Shown here one piece after another: positions 11,758 through 23,639 of a stretch of 64,000 nucleotides of DNA. The DNA comes from Isoetes taiwanensis. Lineage: Eukaryota; Streptophyta; Lycopodiopsida; Isoetales; Isoetaceae. Position numbers and translations under genes: made by a program. The DNA lies in assembly GCA_021234155.1 (NCBI GenBank), contig JAJEKV010000259.1:188001-252000 (forward strand). Direction: 5' to 3'. The notes beneath the pieces were generated by a model. It searched no databases, was not told the origin of the DNA, and saw only the letters and a list, made by a program, of their open reading frames with translations. Within the stretch, counting starts at the first letter, position 1, and every line of letters begins with the position of its first letter.

Positions 11758-12241
11758 TATTTGTCTCATTTCTACATGGAAAAATTGTTGACAAAGTTTA
11801 GTGCATTCCTCCATGAAATTCTGTATATTGAAAGGATCATCCGGGATATGGTTGAGGCCCTTGGCAAAGGCCTTTCTTAACTTAGGAGAGTAGATGATGC
11901 TTAAGTCTGTAGAACGAATATGCCCAATTAAAGGGTCAACAAACCTGCTCAGATTAGGGTTATTGCAAGGACATTTCCCTATTATGCCAGTAGAAAAGAC
12001 CAAAGAAGGCATATAAACTTTCTGCCGAATCTGTTCAATGTACCTCCATGAAAAAGTGGTATTGTTAACGAGGTCTGTACCTCTTTGCTGGAGCACCTCA
12101 GATAACACATTGGAAAAAATGGCTTTGATATTAAATCTATCCAGCATTTTGGATAGAAATGTAAGGTGAACAATTTTAGAATCATCTTTCGGTTTGGAGG
12201 TAACAAAATGTTTTTTGCGGTTACAATCCCTAGAGATAATC
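11758..12241 (-). CDS. Exon upstream of RT: Cys motif and KG motif domain
   Basis: The segment has an acceptor-like border (TTTCCAG|GATT at 12241) and a consensus donor (GTAAGT at 11757). It reads NNTTFSWRYIEQIRQKVYMP, then GKCPCNN and DPLIGHIRSTDLSIIYSPK, ending KLRKAFAKGLNHIP. In related retroelement proteins a Cys-containing piece followed by an H-I-x-T-x-D-L motif and a terminal K-G lies just upstream of the RT fingers, so this is probably the N-terminal extension of the same protein as 9530-7951. The intron between them (11757-9531) would be about 2.2 kb and holds repeats and a degenerate ORF. I could not make the codon phase across the 244-bp upstream intron consistent. Confidence 0.6.
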
Positions 12242-12485
12242 CTGGAAATGGAAGAAGGTTCCTACATAACTAACAGAAGTTAGTAAACAAAGGAGACATA
12301 AATCTTAACTAAAACCTTAAAAAGGGATAGAGTTGACTCAAGATTTGAAAAAACTGGCTTAACGTAACTAGTTATAAGATTTTGTAAGATCATGTAGATA
12401 AGCTCATATTGCAGAGCATAAGTATTAAAGAGTAGAAAATGCATACAAAAGAATTTGTATACAAGAAAAGAACACGAGAACTTAC

Positions 12486-14098
12486 TAAGTTTCCTCCAGA
12501 TAATGAAAGTTGAACTCATGGAAAGTCTTCCAGAGATATGACTTTGTTCCCTCCTTTTGTGACCGAGTAGTCATCCAAATTGACAATAGATTGTTCTATG
12601 TTGCCATGATTGGTGCTAACATTAGATTTCTGTTCATAGTTGCAACCAACCATTGGAGAAGCAGCTCTTGGATCAACAGTGACCCTGGGTGGCATTTTTG
12701 GAGTGAATTGAGCTACAGCAGGTTTCCAGCTATTGGAAGAAAGAGGTTTCTTTGGGGGACGTAATAAGAGGGGTCGCTATTGGTAGGCAGATTCTTAAGA
12801 AAAGAAATGGGTCTAACAGACTTTTCAGCAATTTCAGAAAGTTTATTGTTTCCAAACATCAATTTGAGGTTAGAATCAGGCTTTTCAGCAAATACCATGG
12901 CCATGTCCAACATAACCTTTCTGACCTCAAGATAGGAGATATAGGATAACACAACAGATTTCATAGTCTTGTTTAAGAGTTTGAACATTATTACCATTTT
13001 TGCCATTGGAGTAGTTCCTGGGTAAATGTCATCCATATGATTGAGAAGGTACCAGATCCCCTGGTCAAACCAAATAATACCACTAGGGCAATCATTTTTC
13101 TTGTCATACTTCTTATCCTTTTTCTTCTTCTCGCACTTACATTTGAAGTACGGACAGTGGGTTCTCCAAACCCCTTTTAAGTAAAAGTCACCTCTATCTT
13201 CATTTGGGTAAGCCATGTTACCCTTTTGACTGATAAAAAGACCAGTATTCTTAATACAAGTTTGTTCAAAAAATGTAATATCAAAGGGTACCTCCACTTT
13301 TTCCATAATAAAGTACTTTTCTAGTTTGAGGGCCTTGATCTTAGCAGTGTTGATATCAGCATCTGAAATACCAGCAAGGGCCTTCCAAGTTTCAAGGTCA
13401 ATAGGGGCCAGTGCTCCAAAATTCTGACTCTTCCATAGAGCATGATCATAAGCAGCAGAAAGACACTCCACCGCATTCAGTAATGATAGGAAAACAGGCC
13501 GAATTAGCCAAAGTGAGATTTGGAACCCTGTCATCCATTTTACTGAGCTGGTTAGGAAAATAATCGTTTTCCCTGTCCAAAATCTTTGTTCCACCACAGC
13601 TTAAGAGATCTGCCTCAGAAAGATCATTATCAGTGAAGAGACATTCTTGTGATTCCTCTTGTACTTTTACTTCCTCAGTATCGAAGGTAAGATACTTGAT
13701 GTCGTTTGCCTTCTCCATGGCAGTAAGGCCAATCATGAATCTTTTGCCAGTTTCATCCTCATGGCAAGTTCTGGAAAACAGGATGCTGGCCATATCTTTA
13801 TAAAGAGAAACCAGAATAGTCTTGGATTTCTCATAGTCATAGTTGGTTTTCTTAATGAGGTGGAAGGTTTTAAACCAACCATTGAAGCCCAAGCATGCTA
13901 CTGGTGACCATTTTTTCTCCACAAGGTTTGTTTCCCTAAACCTGATATAATCATGGATATGGTCGTTTTTAATGCAGGCCAGAACCGTTTGAACAGCAAC
14001 ATTAGGGCTATCCACTCCACATTTATCATAGTGCAGTGCTAATAATTCTTTGATCCAATAGCAGCAGATAGTATCCTCATTATGAAGAGTAACTCTAT
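12486..14098 (-). pseudogene. Large ORF of unknown function linked to the RT gene
   Basis: The open region begins after an acceptor-like AG (exon start 14098) and ends at a perfect GTAAGT donor (12485). There are frame changes near 13455 and 12750 and an internal stop near 12530. Recognisable stretches are LALHYDKCGVDSPNVAV, CIKNDHIHDYI, FGALAPIDLETW, ISQKGNMAYP, and a Cys/Lys block HCPYFKCKCEKKKKDKKYDK followed by IWFDQGIWYLLNHMDDIYPG. I do not know the family. It is real coding sequence: a diverged homologue at 16.8-19.65 kb keeps the same landmarks. It lies on the same strand as the RT and between the long repeats, so it may be the element's ORF1-like protein or a partner. The Cys/Lys block might bind nucleic acid; that is inference. 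Confidence 0.55.
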
Positions 14099-14500
14099 CT
14101 TGATTACAAATAAGAGAAGAAGTTAATGAAAGTAATAAGCTAGAATAAGATTACACCAGGAAAATTACCTAACCTTGGTCTCAAGTAAAACTTGAAAACT
14201 GGGAACAGAATAAAAAACCTTTTAATCATGTCCTAAAGACAAGATTATTATATCTATAATTCTTATTAGAAGAATAGACATCAATTGGCAGCCTTAGAAG
14301 TATAGGTGTAAATACATCTAAGCCAAAGGAAGGTAATTAATTAAAAAGTCCTAAGACCTTGGTACATTGAAGATAAAATATAGTTAAATCAGTATAACAG
14401 CAATTATCAGATCCTAGCAAAATAGTAAAGATGGAATAAACTTCATGACAAAGGAAATAAACATACAAGGTAAAAGATAAAAGATGTATTGAAAGTATAA

Positions 14501-16046
14501 TTCTGCTAGAGTAGACACCCGCAGAACCAGCATTACATTTTAAACCAAAAGACTTCAACAAGAGCTTGGTAATGAAAGGTAAACTGTTTAACAAAAAACT
14601 TACAGACCAGTTTATGCAACAACTGTATCCCAGAAAATTAACAACTTAATCTTCATAATAAATGAAAGAAAATACTGAGAAGTAGATTTCTTGAAACACT
14701 CATCAATGCAAAGAGTAGGAAATCCTGATACCTGCACCCAACAGATCAAAAACGAGCATTAGTATGGTCGCAATGAAATGGGTAGCAGGTGTCGTGGGAT
14801 TTCCTAGGTCATCCCCTTCACTCTGCTTGATGAACAAACAATAATAAGGGTAAACATAAGAAAGAAAGTTAAATTACAGGAATAATAACACATAAAATCT
14901 ATGGTTAGTTTACATCATTCCCAAGTGCATTAATGCACTAATTGTTTGGAGGCTGCAAATCCAGCAGGCTAAAGAGCATTAAGATGACATCATACTGCTT
15001 TAATGTTACAATTAAAGGAATGTGGAAACAAAATACTAACAGATCTGTACATTCTTGTAACATGAAAATTAAAAGAGTGAAGGAACCAAATATTAACAGA
15101 TCTGTATATTCTTGTAACAGGAAGGCAAGTTAGAAATAAGCAAGATATGTAAAAAAACCAGATAATGGACCTTTGTTGGTAGACTCGAATTTGTAATGTT
15201 GATCCCCATACAAATTTGAGGAGAGGCTTCCATGCTAGGGGCTGGGACAGATGGATCTGCCATGCTCACAACAGCAGGTTGCACCATAGTTTCAGCAGCA
15301 GGTTGCACCATAGTTTCAGCAAGGATATTCAGGTTCTCAGGAACTTGCTCAGAAGCAAGGATAGTCTGCTGTAACACCACATTTGGAGCCATAGAAGTGT
15401 TGGAGCCATCATTTTTGTTAACCACAGCAGCATTGCTCTTCTTAGAACTAACCACAGAGCTAAGGAATTCGTAGACCTTTTTCCTCTTGGCATTCTTCAT
15501 CTTTTCCTCTTCAATCCTCTTTCTGGTGGAGAAGTTAAGATCACCTTTCTTTCTTCCCATAAATGGGAAGGAGCAAAAGGCTTTGGCAGCGCACAAGGCT
15601 GAGACAGGGATGATCAAAGACAACAATTCACGAAAGAACACCCGGCCAGATTGATATAAGGGTCCGGTAGACCTTACTACCGTCAGCCCTTTTTGGTGTA
15701 AAGCTGGAGGGCAGCCCGCAGGGCCATGCAAGGCAGTGATCCGGAAAACACCCTGGATGAAAAAGGCAAGATCCATACCTGGACATCACTGTCGTTCCGG
15801 CCTTGCAGAAAAAATGTCTGTCTGAGAATCAGGGTTTGCCACATCGTCCAGTAACAACCGAAACCCTAAAAGTCTTTATAACTAGAGATAATACAAAATA
15901 AAGGTATAGGGTTAAAAAACTAGAAGGTAAATTTCCATAAAGGTTTGAAGCAATAGAAACTTCACAAGGTTCTAAAACAAGGGATTAGATATCATGATCC
16001 AGTTTATTTATAAACAAGTAAGAGCCATAATCATTATGGTAGTAAT

Positions 16047-16053
<7 letters not shown>
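14501..16053 (-). repeat. Long direct repeat, copy 2
   Basis: Second copy of the 6237-7794 repeat, ending in an A run (16053-16081) before unrelated copia sequence. It is upstream of the element's coding exons and would be the 5' repeat in an LTR-like reading. It holds the same minus-strand ORF and a small exon-like segment (14836-14732). Confidence 0.9.
14732..14836 (-). CDS. Small hydrophobic exon in the long repeat
   Basis: This reads EGDDLGNPTTPATHF, then IATILMLVFDLLGA, and ends at a GTATCA donor (14731). A homologous segment with a conserved donor exists near 19130-19200 in the diverged copy (LITIIMLML), so its conservation across copies supports it as an exon. An identical sequence lies in copy 1 of the repeat at about 6468-6572. 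The hydrophobic run is short (about 14 residues); a membrane role is not established. Confidence 0.4.

Positions 16054-16081
<28 letters not shown>
16053..16081. repeat. A29 tract
   Basis: An uninterrupted run of 29 A separates the end of the long repeat from the copia fragment. Repeat copy 1 has only a short A-rich stretch at the same place, so the tract grew or was added at this junction. Confidence 0.95.
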
Positions 16082-16083
<2 letters not shown>

Positions 16084-16700
16084 GATTAAGTTTGCAGGTT
16101 TGCCAAATTATCTTTGGGAGGAAGCAGTCAAAGCAGCATTTTTCATACAAATTAGGCTACCATTGAGCAGCTTAAATAGTAATATTCCTGAAGAACTGTG
16201 GTCAAATTCTAAGCTAACTCGCTCGTATGATTTCTTTAAAGCTTATGGTTGCTTGACATATGTTCATGTTCCTAAAGAAACAAGACACAAGCTAGATAAT
16301 AGAGCGAAAATTGGGTTTCTAGTAGGTTATGATGAGGAATCAAAAGGTTATAGGGTATTTATGCCAGACACAAAGGAAATAATCATCAGCAGAGATGTTG
16401 TGTTTGACGAAAATAAGTTCTAAGATAGACATGGGATAGAACATCCAAAATTGAAGCTCAAGGATCATAGCTCCAATAAGTCCATTATTGCAAATGACTT
16501 TGACTCTGATGATGATAAGACAGACGATGAGGAGTGCGAAGATACAAAAAATAATGAGGAAAGTGAAGGTGCCAATGGAGAAGAACGTGCAATGCCTATG
16601 CCTAGGCCTGCAGTTGAAGAAAGACAACGCAAAAGAAAATCTGAAGTGGAGAAGCTTAAAGATACAGGTATAGACTATAATCTGGAATGCAAGTATTAAC
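16084..16700 (+). pseudogene. Ty1/copia pol fragment (integrase C-terminal region)
   Basis: Just after the A tract the frame reads LPNYLWEEAVKAAFFIQIRL and leads to AYGCLTYVHVPKETRHKLD and RAKIGFLVGYDEESKGYRVF. This is the well-known copia integrase C-terminal region (W.EA, G...Y.H.P...R.KLD..A..G..VGY...KGYR). It ends in VVFDENKF with a stop, followed by an acidic linker (16451-16699: DSDDDKTDDEECED, then a basic run) that precedes the RT in intact elements. No RT, GAG, protease or LTR is present, so it is a short internal piece of a dead element. Confidence 0.9.
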
Positions 16701-16798
16701 TTTAATAGGCAAAACAAGGTTTTTATGAGTGTGCCATACCATGTACTTTAGACCTGATAGATGAGTAATTCCCCGCAATACCAACAACCCTGCTTGTT

Positions 16799-19650
16799 TC
16801 AGTATTTTGGGCCTTTGTGGTAGAATGCCATTGTTACTTGAGTGCCAATATATTCAATGGAGGCACTTTCCGAACCTGTTGGACCTTCGGCAACCAGTTT
16901 AACAGTAATTCTTGGAGGCCTGATAATAACACTTTGTGTACTGGCAGAAGGGCTGTTCAGGCTTCTTCCAGACTTATTACCACTATTGTTACTAGTAGTT
17001 ATATTAGTCAGCTTAATAGTCCTTTCGCAAATGTCAACCATTTTGCATTTGTAGAATCTAATTTTGAGATCACACCATTGATCAGCAACAAGTTTAAGAG
17101 TCATATGTATGAGAATATCCCTGATTTTCAAGTATGATAGATATACCATGATACTAGTTTTCAGAGGTCCTTTCAGAAATCCTCAGTAGTCAACAACATG
17201 TGCAGCTGCAGACATGTTAGGATATATAGTTTCCAAATTGTTGAACATGTACCATACTGCATGGTCCAACCATGTCATGTTGTCATTGCAAACGTCCTTG
17301 TTTTTCTTTTTCCCATGATCATCACATAGGCATTTGATATATGGGCATAAGGTCCTCCAAAGCCTCTTGAGATAGAAATCATTTCTAGGAATAGATGGAT
17401 AGGCCATATGGCCTTTTTGGCTGACATACATGTACGTACTCTGTGCATTTTTTTATCAAAAAGTCTTGTATCAACATTGCATTTGATCTCTTCTAGGGAT
17501 ATAAATTTTCCAATTTTTTGGCCGCATTGCTAGCAGGTGATACCACCAAGTATGATCCATGTTTCTTTGTTGATAAGAGCAAGTGCCCCAAAGTTCCTTA
17601 TCCTCCAAATACCTTGATTGCATAACAGAGCATGGCTTTCCACTAGACAGCTTGGTATACTAGGAAAATTTAAACAATTGTTCAGGGTAAACTCAAATTC
17701 CCCATCGTTGTTATTACCATCATTATTAACTTTAGCTTTCAGACTTGCCTTGTCCTGTTCAGTGAGTATGGAGTCAAAAAGGGTCATCAGCATAAGTACT
17801 GTCATCAATTTGTAAAACATCCATTCCCTTATCCTTCTTTCCGACTTTAAAGGCCTTTTCATGAGCTGGGATAGCAGTCAAGAACTATTTTTTGCATAGA
17901 TCTTTGACAGTCCATTGGTATATCTTACCAAGTAGGTTATCATACAGCTGATTAATGACATGGACAATCTTATAAACATCATCACCAACCTTATTTATGC
18001 ATGGAAGGCTTGGATCCATTCATTGAAGCCGAGATGTAATATAGCAGAAGTTCCTTGCCATTTCCTTTTGCAGAATGTACTCATGAGCTCTAATATCTTT
18101 AATGCAGCACAATATGCTTTTTACTGCATAGCTAGGAACTTCTGTCTTGAAAGTGTTGTATCCTAGAGCAGCTAGTTCCTTATTCCATTTGGGATGAGTA
18201 AGTTCATAAGCTGCGTCTTTATCCTGTAAGTAAATCCGTGTATATTATGAGTTACAACCAACAAGATCAAACTCAAGAGTTACTAATAGTGTCACTAAGC
18301 AGAGTACTTGGGTTTTAAGAAGTTAATATCCCTGGTAAGACCAAGGAACAGAAATTCCTAAAAAAACCCAGTCCACAATAGTCTAGACATAGCCAACTAG
18401 CATGACATCTGCATAGGTCAATCCCTGTAGCAGTATTATCTGTCCATACTAGGACCATGTCCATGATGGCATTAACCATCTCAAAAACCAAGTATCCTGT
18501 TCAGAATACCAGTTTAAGCCATAGATTCTTAGATATCATTATTTGTTTTCCAGGTTACATATGTAAGTCATTATTATGAGAAGAATATCTCAGACCCAAT
18601 CACAACTAGGCTTTTACATTTTAAATCTTAGAATTATTAATCTCTTATAAGTTTAATGTACAAGTCTGTTATCAAAGTGTAATAAAAAGTCGATCTGAGA
18701 TGGCATTAAGATCAGCTGCTATGTATTTAACCATTCCACCATAAATGTGCAAAACAAAACCATGTAATAAATCAGTAAAGATGGTCAGAAATAGTTCACT
18801 TTCATGTGAGCTTCAAATACATGATGTTCATATGAAGATAGTAAAAGCAGAGTCATATTCCACATGTGTATGATACTAGAACCATATTGGAGTATTATAA
18901 CATCCGGGTCTGTTTTTTCAAAAAGTACAAGTAACACAAAATGTTTATTTCCAAATTTCAGCTAAGTACTTGAGTGAGAACAAAAAAATATTTCAGTAGA
19001 CCTCCCTTAAACTTTTAGCAGCCCAGCATTTATAAGCTTGAATGATAACCACTGTAGACGCATTTTTTCCAGCCAGACCTTGAACTTGAACATAAAAAGA
19101 TGACAAAAAAAAGAGAGACCAGTACCTGCAGCCAATCAACACAACATTAGCATGATTATGGTAATGAGTGAGGGGCCAAAAGGTATATTAGGTTTCTCAG
19201 CACTTCGTTGATCACCTTTTGTAACCTTTTTACCCCCAAGTAGTATTGGTAAGAAAGATTATACAAAAGAAAAGCATTATGCAACATAGTCTTTAATCTG
19301 ATATACATGCAGATCCTTTCTATAATTAATTTTCTTATACTGATAACAATGAAAAAACCAAAGTCGTATCTGGTTGTTTAGGCCAAGACTAATCATTCTG
19401 GTCCATAAGCAGCCTTCATCGTGCAAATATACATTAAAGTGACCTGATTGTCTTCCAGTTTATAATTAAGATCGTCTTCTTGTGTCTCTGGAACCACATT
19501 TTTGCAGCTAGATCCACTTTGCATGTTCTCATCACTGTTATATCTGTTGTTGCCACCATACTTGTTAGCCCCAGACATCTGTGCTTGATATCTGTTGATC
19601 CAGGATTTTCACCACTGATCAATACCTAAAAGTAATACCTATCTGGTTCT
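16799..19650 (-). pseudogene. Diverged second copy of the unknown RT-linked gene
   Basis: Landmarks occur in the same order as in 14836-12486: an LITIIMLML exon with a GTACTG donor near 19130; an exon starting after TTACTTACAG near 18226 (DKDAAYELTHPKWNKELAAL, CCIKDIRAHEYI); FGALALINKETW near 17590; MYVSQKGHMAYP, a Cys/Lys block and TWLDHAVWYMFNNLETIYPN at 17431-17183; and a YLSYLKIRDI segment at 17149. A Ser/Asn-rich frame lies further upstream (19622-19393). Stops and shifts break it throughout, so it is a pseudogene, older than the copy beside the RT. It lies outside the direct repeats and has no RT of its own in view. This suggests the unknown gene belongs to a multicopy family. Confidence 0.55.
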
Positions 19651-19833
19651 CCAGAGTTGTTTATGTGCACAGCTCAAGCCTTTGCCTCTACAAAAGCATA
19701 GTCTGGTGGTATTTTAAAGCTGTGGTGCCCAATCATGTGAAGCTTGCAGGTAGGCGTTAGGCAGAGACGAAAATTATTGGGACTTGTATTGTCAAATGTG
19801 AAAAAACGAATTTGAATTTGAATGTGAAAAAAC

Positions 19834-20381
19834 GCTTCCTCTTCTCTCAGCAGTACCTTATTCTCTTTGAATTGTTTCCAGGCAGGGAGGGGCTTCTTCC
19901 TGCCTGGTTTGGCCAATTTGGCGTTGCTTTCCTGCTGTCCTTTTCGGCCTTTAGCCTTCATCCTGTGACCTTCGTCCTCGATCCTAGTTTGTTAAGGAAG
20001 TCCTTTGGTATTCGGGCGCTTTGTTGGTTTCATGCGAGTCGCAGTGCAAGAATGTCGTCGATTCGCGTAGCGAATCGGCATTCTTGCTCAAGACGAGCAT
20101 GCATGCATTGCATGCGTCGCATGCATGCATCGCATGTGTTTTGGGCCGTTCGTCAGGTTGGGCGTTTGCTTCTTATTGCAGAGTTCTTCATCGACGTTTC
20201 ATCGGCGCTTCCTCTTCTCTCAGCAGTACCTTATTCTCTTTGAATTGTTTCCAGGCAGGGGAGGGGCTTCTTCCTGCCTGGTTTGGCCAATTTGGCGTTG
20301 CTTTCCTGCTGTCCTTTTCGGCCTTTAGCCTTCATCCTGTGACCTTCGTCCTCGATCCTAGTTTGTTAAGGAAGTCCTTTG
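19834..20381 (+). repeat. Modular hairpin repeat, left part (split by the hAT element)
   Basis: This contains one and a half copies of a module: CGCTTCCTCTTCTCTCAGCA, then a CCAGGCAGG...CCTGCCTGG hairpin, then the A-type hairpin (20046-20087) and GCATGC-rich sequence, then the start of a second module. The block is interrupted at 20381 by the hAT element and resumes at 32055, as shown by intact copies (for example 43255-43285) in which the two sides are contiguous. Frames over it (for example 19812-20243) are shared by all copies but shift between them and have no known homology. Confidence 0.75.
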
Positions 20382-20395
20382 CAGGGTATTTTTTA
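20374..20395 (+). other. hAT left terminus: target duplication plus TIR
   Basis: GTCCTTTG (20374-20381) is the left copy of an 8-bp target duplication. CAGGGTATTTTTTA (20382-20395) is the left terminal inverted repeat, perfectly matched to the right end at 32033-32046. An 8-bp duplication and a CAGGG start fit the hAT superfamily. Confidence 0.9.
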
Positions 20396-20831
20396 ACCTC
20401 CCTACATATTTGAAGGGGCGTAAAATATTGGCCACTACTTACCTTGGATAAATTGCTAAGCATAGTTTGGCCTGGCCCTTTTTTGAATTGTTACACCAAG
20501 GAGTTGTAACTTAAATGGCGAAACCATGGGACTAATTTTTCTCAAAAAATTCGAATTGGCCACATCTGTATATCTAACATGTGAAGATGGTAACTAGGTC
20601 TATATTTGTCGACGAGCCCCCTTGATCATTGAGATCGCGATAGCTTACCCATGATTTTAGAGTCTGACTTGTTTTGCACCATAAGTTTTCTTTGCGACTA
20701 GGAAAGAAAATCATATGTTGTACTTAACAAATCCAAATTGCTCTATTTGGGCACAATTATATTGCGCATTTTGGCATCATATACATACATGGATGGCTGG
20801 AAGTTGTTAGTAATAGATGTATAAATCACAT
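20396..20831. other. hAT left subterminal region, no gene
   Basis: Non-coding sequence with several TTGGCC words, running up to the gypsy target duplication CACAT (20827-20831). Nothing else is supported. Confidence 0.6.
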
Positions 20832-22171
20832 TGTTGCACTTGAAAGTATGTACCTGAGTACAACACCTAGACTAGCAGATGGATTCTTGATTGAGTTCTT
20901 CTCTCTTCAAGTAGTTATGTTGAAATATATGCAGTGTGATACCCCAATACAAACAAGTTAGCTCTCGAAGGAATTCAACCAACAAAAGCTCACAGAATTT
21001 TTTCTCCAGATTGCATCACACATTAAATTTTCCAAACGAAATTATTGCACAATTATAATCTTCATAGCATTCCTCAAAACCTCAAAAATCACAACATTCA
21101 GACCAATCACCACAATTTTTCTATTTGCTCAAGAATGAGTTGCCCAAACAAAATATCTCTTAATTCAAATGATTTAAACTTCCAATAGTCTCAACATTTC
21201 TGTTTTTCACGAAAATTCTAATAGTTGTTTAACCTTCATAAATTCAAATAGTCTTGAGTTCACCAAATCGCTACCTCTAGCTGCCGGGAACTGGACATTT
21301 TTTCTGCCGCTTCTGCTTCTAATATTCTCCCCCTTCGTTTCCAATCGGTCCCAGGCACTTCATCAAGATTCGGGTTGATAGATTTAGAAAGTTTCTACTT
21401 GAATTTTGATGCGATCGCGAGATCTAGAACCGGACATTTCTTGTAGCAATTCTTTTGTAGCAATGAGACATTCGATTCTTGTAGCGGACATCCAAAATTT
21501 TATTTTCATATTTCGTTTTATTTCAATGGTCATTCTATCATAGTAACCATGAGACCATTGAAAATGAAAATTTCTTTCTCAAACTTCGATAATGGACCTT
21601 GCGGGGTTTTGCGGGTTCGTAAATAACTTCGGATATATCGTAGGGCAACGATAAGGCTAAGCATCATGAATATATGAGTATCACAACCGCATTTTCTTCT
21701 TTGTAGATGTAATGAACTTGATGTGTCATGATTATCAAATGGAATTTGCTCACTCTAACCAAGCGCCCATGCACTCATCTTCTTTAGTCTAACCCGATAA
21801 TGCAGATCTGTTAAAGGGATGATGTAAACATTGTCCCTTCCGATGTAAACAAATTACATATTTTCTCAAGTCCAAAACCTGTTTTCTCAAATCCAAACAA
21901 CACACCTAGCTCTGATAACTCTCTGTCACTTGCACGCACCTTTGATGTGAACCTTCTCATATCTTGGCTGCTATTAAGATTCTGCACCATGATAACTCCT
22001 TCATGGCCAAGGTGTGTTCATAAACACACCAAGAGGTGTTCCAACACACCAGGCCCTCTTGCAAACTCGTGGCTCTGCTACCAATTAATGCTAGAAAATG
22101 ACTTACCTGCAAAAACACACAACATATTAGATTAAAAAGACTTCTGCTCAAATGTTACACAGAGTGCAACA
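20832..22171 (-). repeat. Gypsy 3' LTR
   Basis: A 1340-bp terminal repeat, TG...CA type with short inverted ends TGTTGCA/TGCAACA. It is the 3' LTR because the genes read on the minus strand. No protein is encoded; small frames near 21947-22151 recur in the other LTR. Confidence 0.92.
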
Positions 22172-22213
22172 TTTCTTGCCCAAACAAAGGGTTGGGCTGG
22201 TCCCTTCAGCCCC

Positions 22214-23639
22214 TTAAGGCCAATATCTTTTGAGATGAAGCACATTGATTGGATTTGGCAGCTCCCTTAAGTTGCCATCTGTCAGCACATATGAATTTAT
22301 TCCAGCTTTTCCCTTCACAAAATAAGGTCCTTCCCACAACGTAGCAAATTTTGGCGCCTTATCTTCATGAGCTTTGTCCCACTTTAGCACCAAATCACCT
22401 GGTTCGAAACCTTTTGCCTGACCATGCTTTTTCTTGAAGTTATTCTGCATCTTTTTTTTGCTTATCAACATATGACTGAATGCCTCAGCTCTCGTCTCAT
22501 CTAACTTAAGAAGCATTTCCAGCCTGTGTTGGTATGCTTCTTTATCCGTTTCTATGACCTCGCACATGACTTGCATCACTGGAATCTCCAAGTGTATAGG
22601 CATATGAGCTTCCACACCATATGTCAACTCAAACGGCGTGAAGCCTGAGCTATGTTTAGTGGTCAATCTGTATGCCCAAAGTGCATGCGGGAGTTTCTCA
22701 TGCCAATCACGTTTATGCAGACTTACAGTCTTCTTTAATATATTCTTCAACACCTTGTTACTAGATTCAGCCTGCCCGTTGCCTTGTGGGTAGTAAGAAC
22801 TGCTCTTTGTATGTCGATTTTCATAGCCTTACACAAAGCACGCACCACATCATTTATGAAATGGCCTTTTGTCCGTCAACAATTTGTATGGTACTCCAAA
22901 CCTGCTACATATGTTTTCCAAAAGGAATTTTGCTGTTGTTTGAGCTGTGGCTTCTCTGAGGGCTGCTGCTTCTACCCACTTGGTGAAAAGATCGGTGGCC
23001 ACCAGGATATAATGATGTTGCCCAGAAGACGGTGGATCTATTCTGCCAACATAATCCAATGCCCAAGTTTGAAATGGTCCTGGAGTCACTATTGGGTTAA
23101 GTGGCCCAGGAATCAAAACCTTAGCTCCATGCACCTGACACTGATGGCATCTAAGTACTTTGTTATAACAGTCTTTGTGCATCGTTGGCCAATAATATCC
23201 TCCCCTTAGTATCTTCCTCACCGTCGCTTTACTTGAGTAGTGACCTCCACATGTTCCAGCATGACATTCTTCTATACCATTCCTTGTTCAACTTCATCCA
23301 AACATCTAAGGTATAGGCCCGACCTGTCTTTATAGCACAGCACATCACCAACAAGCACGTATTTAAGGCAATTTTCCTTAAATCTTCTTGCACTCTCCTT
23401 AGTGAGATCCTTTGGCACCAACTGATATAGTAGATAGTCTACAATTGGTTTCATCCATGATTCTTCAAACTTAATGAACAAGGTCTCCCACGACTGACCT
23501 GCATATTCTTTCTCGTTCACATCTTCATTGTCTCCTTCAAGGCACAAATCATGGTTATAAAACGCATATGGAAGATAGGCACTAGGGTTCTTTTGTTTAT
23601 TGTATGCTTCAATTTTCAAATCAAACATTGACAACTTAG
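22214..23639 (-). pseudogene. Gypsy integrase
   Basis: The N-terminal zinc site is seen near 23270-23140 (ECHAGTCGGHYSS, then CHQCQVHGA). The catalytic core has Asp in WALDYVGRI and Asp in LLTDK. The YYPQGNGQAESSNK region that carries the third acidic residue is recognisable but split by shifts near 22845 and 22755. The C-terminal part (22753-22214) is open: WAYRLTTKHSSGFTPFELTY, then WEGPYFVKGKAG, the GPY/F module, and no chromodomain. The 23639-23300 part is the RNase H-integrase spacer. The third catalytic Glu lies in the frameshifted portion. Confidence 0.88.

Larger units (their letters stand above)
6237..16053 (-). mobile_element. RT-encoding element with 1.55-kb direct repeats
   Basis: Two nearly identical direct repeats (6237-7794 and 14501-16053) enclose a 6.7-kb interior. 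All convincing coding in the interior runs on the minus strand: a long ORF of unknown function (14098-12486), an exon typical of the region upstream of the RT (12241-11758), and the RT (9530-7951). The RT belongs to a class with GIPMG...SP...NLYL, YIDDL and a KR...S...Q C-terminal region. I tentatively place it near Penelope-like or related non-LTR elements, which can carry LTR-like repeats and keep introns. The alternative is a tandem 8.26-kb duplication whose second unit is truncated at 16053. A run of 29 A (16053-16081) marks the right boundary. I did not find a target-site duplication. Confidence 0.55.

Noticed and set aside
16053-16081. LINE poly(A) tail ending the long repeat
   Set aside because: No LINE coding or 3' end precedes it, the other repeat copy has only a short A-rich stretch, and no target duplication was found; it may be a microsatellite at the junction.
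19812-20413. Conserved protein encoded by the modular repeat (RKSFGIRALCWF-type frames)
   Set aside because: The frame recurs because the DNA recurs; copies change frame across modules, and the sequence is explained by hairpins rather than codons.
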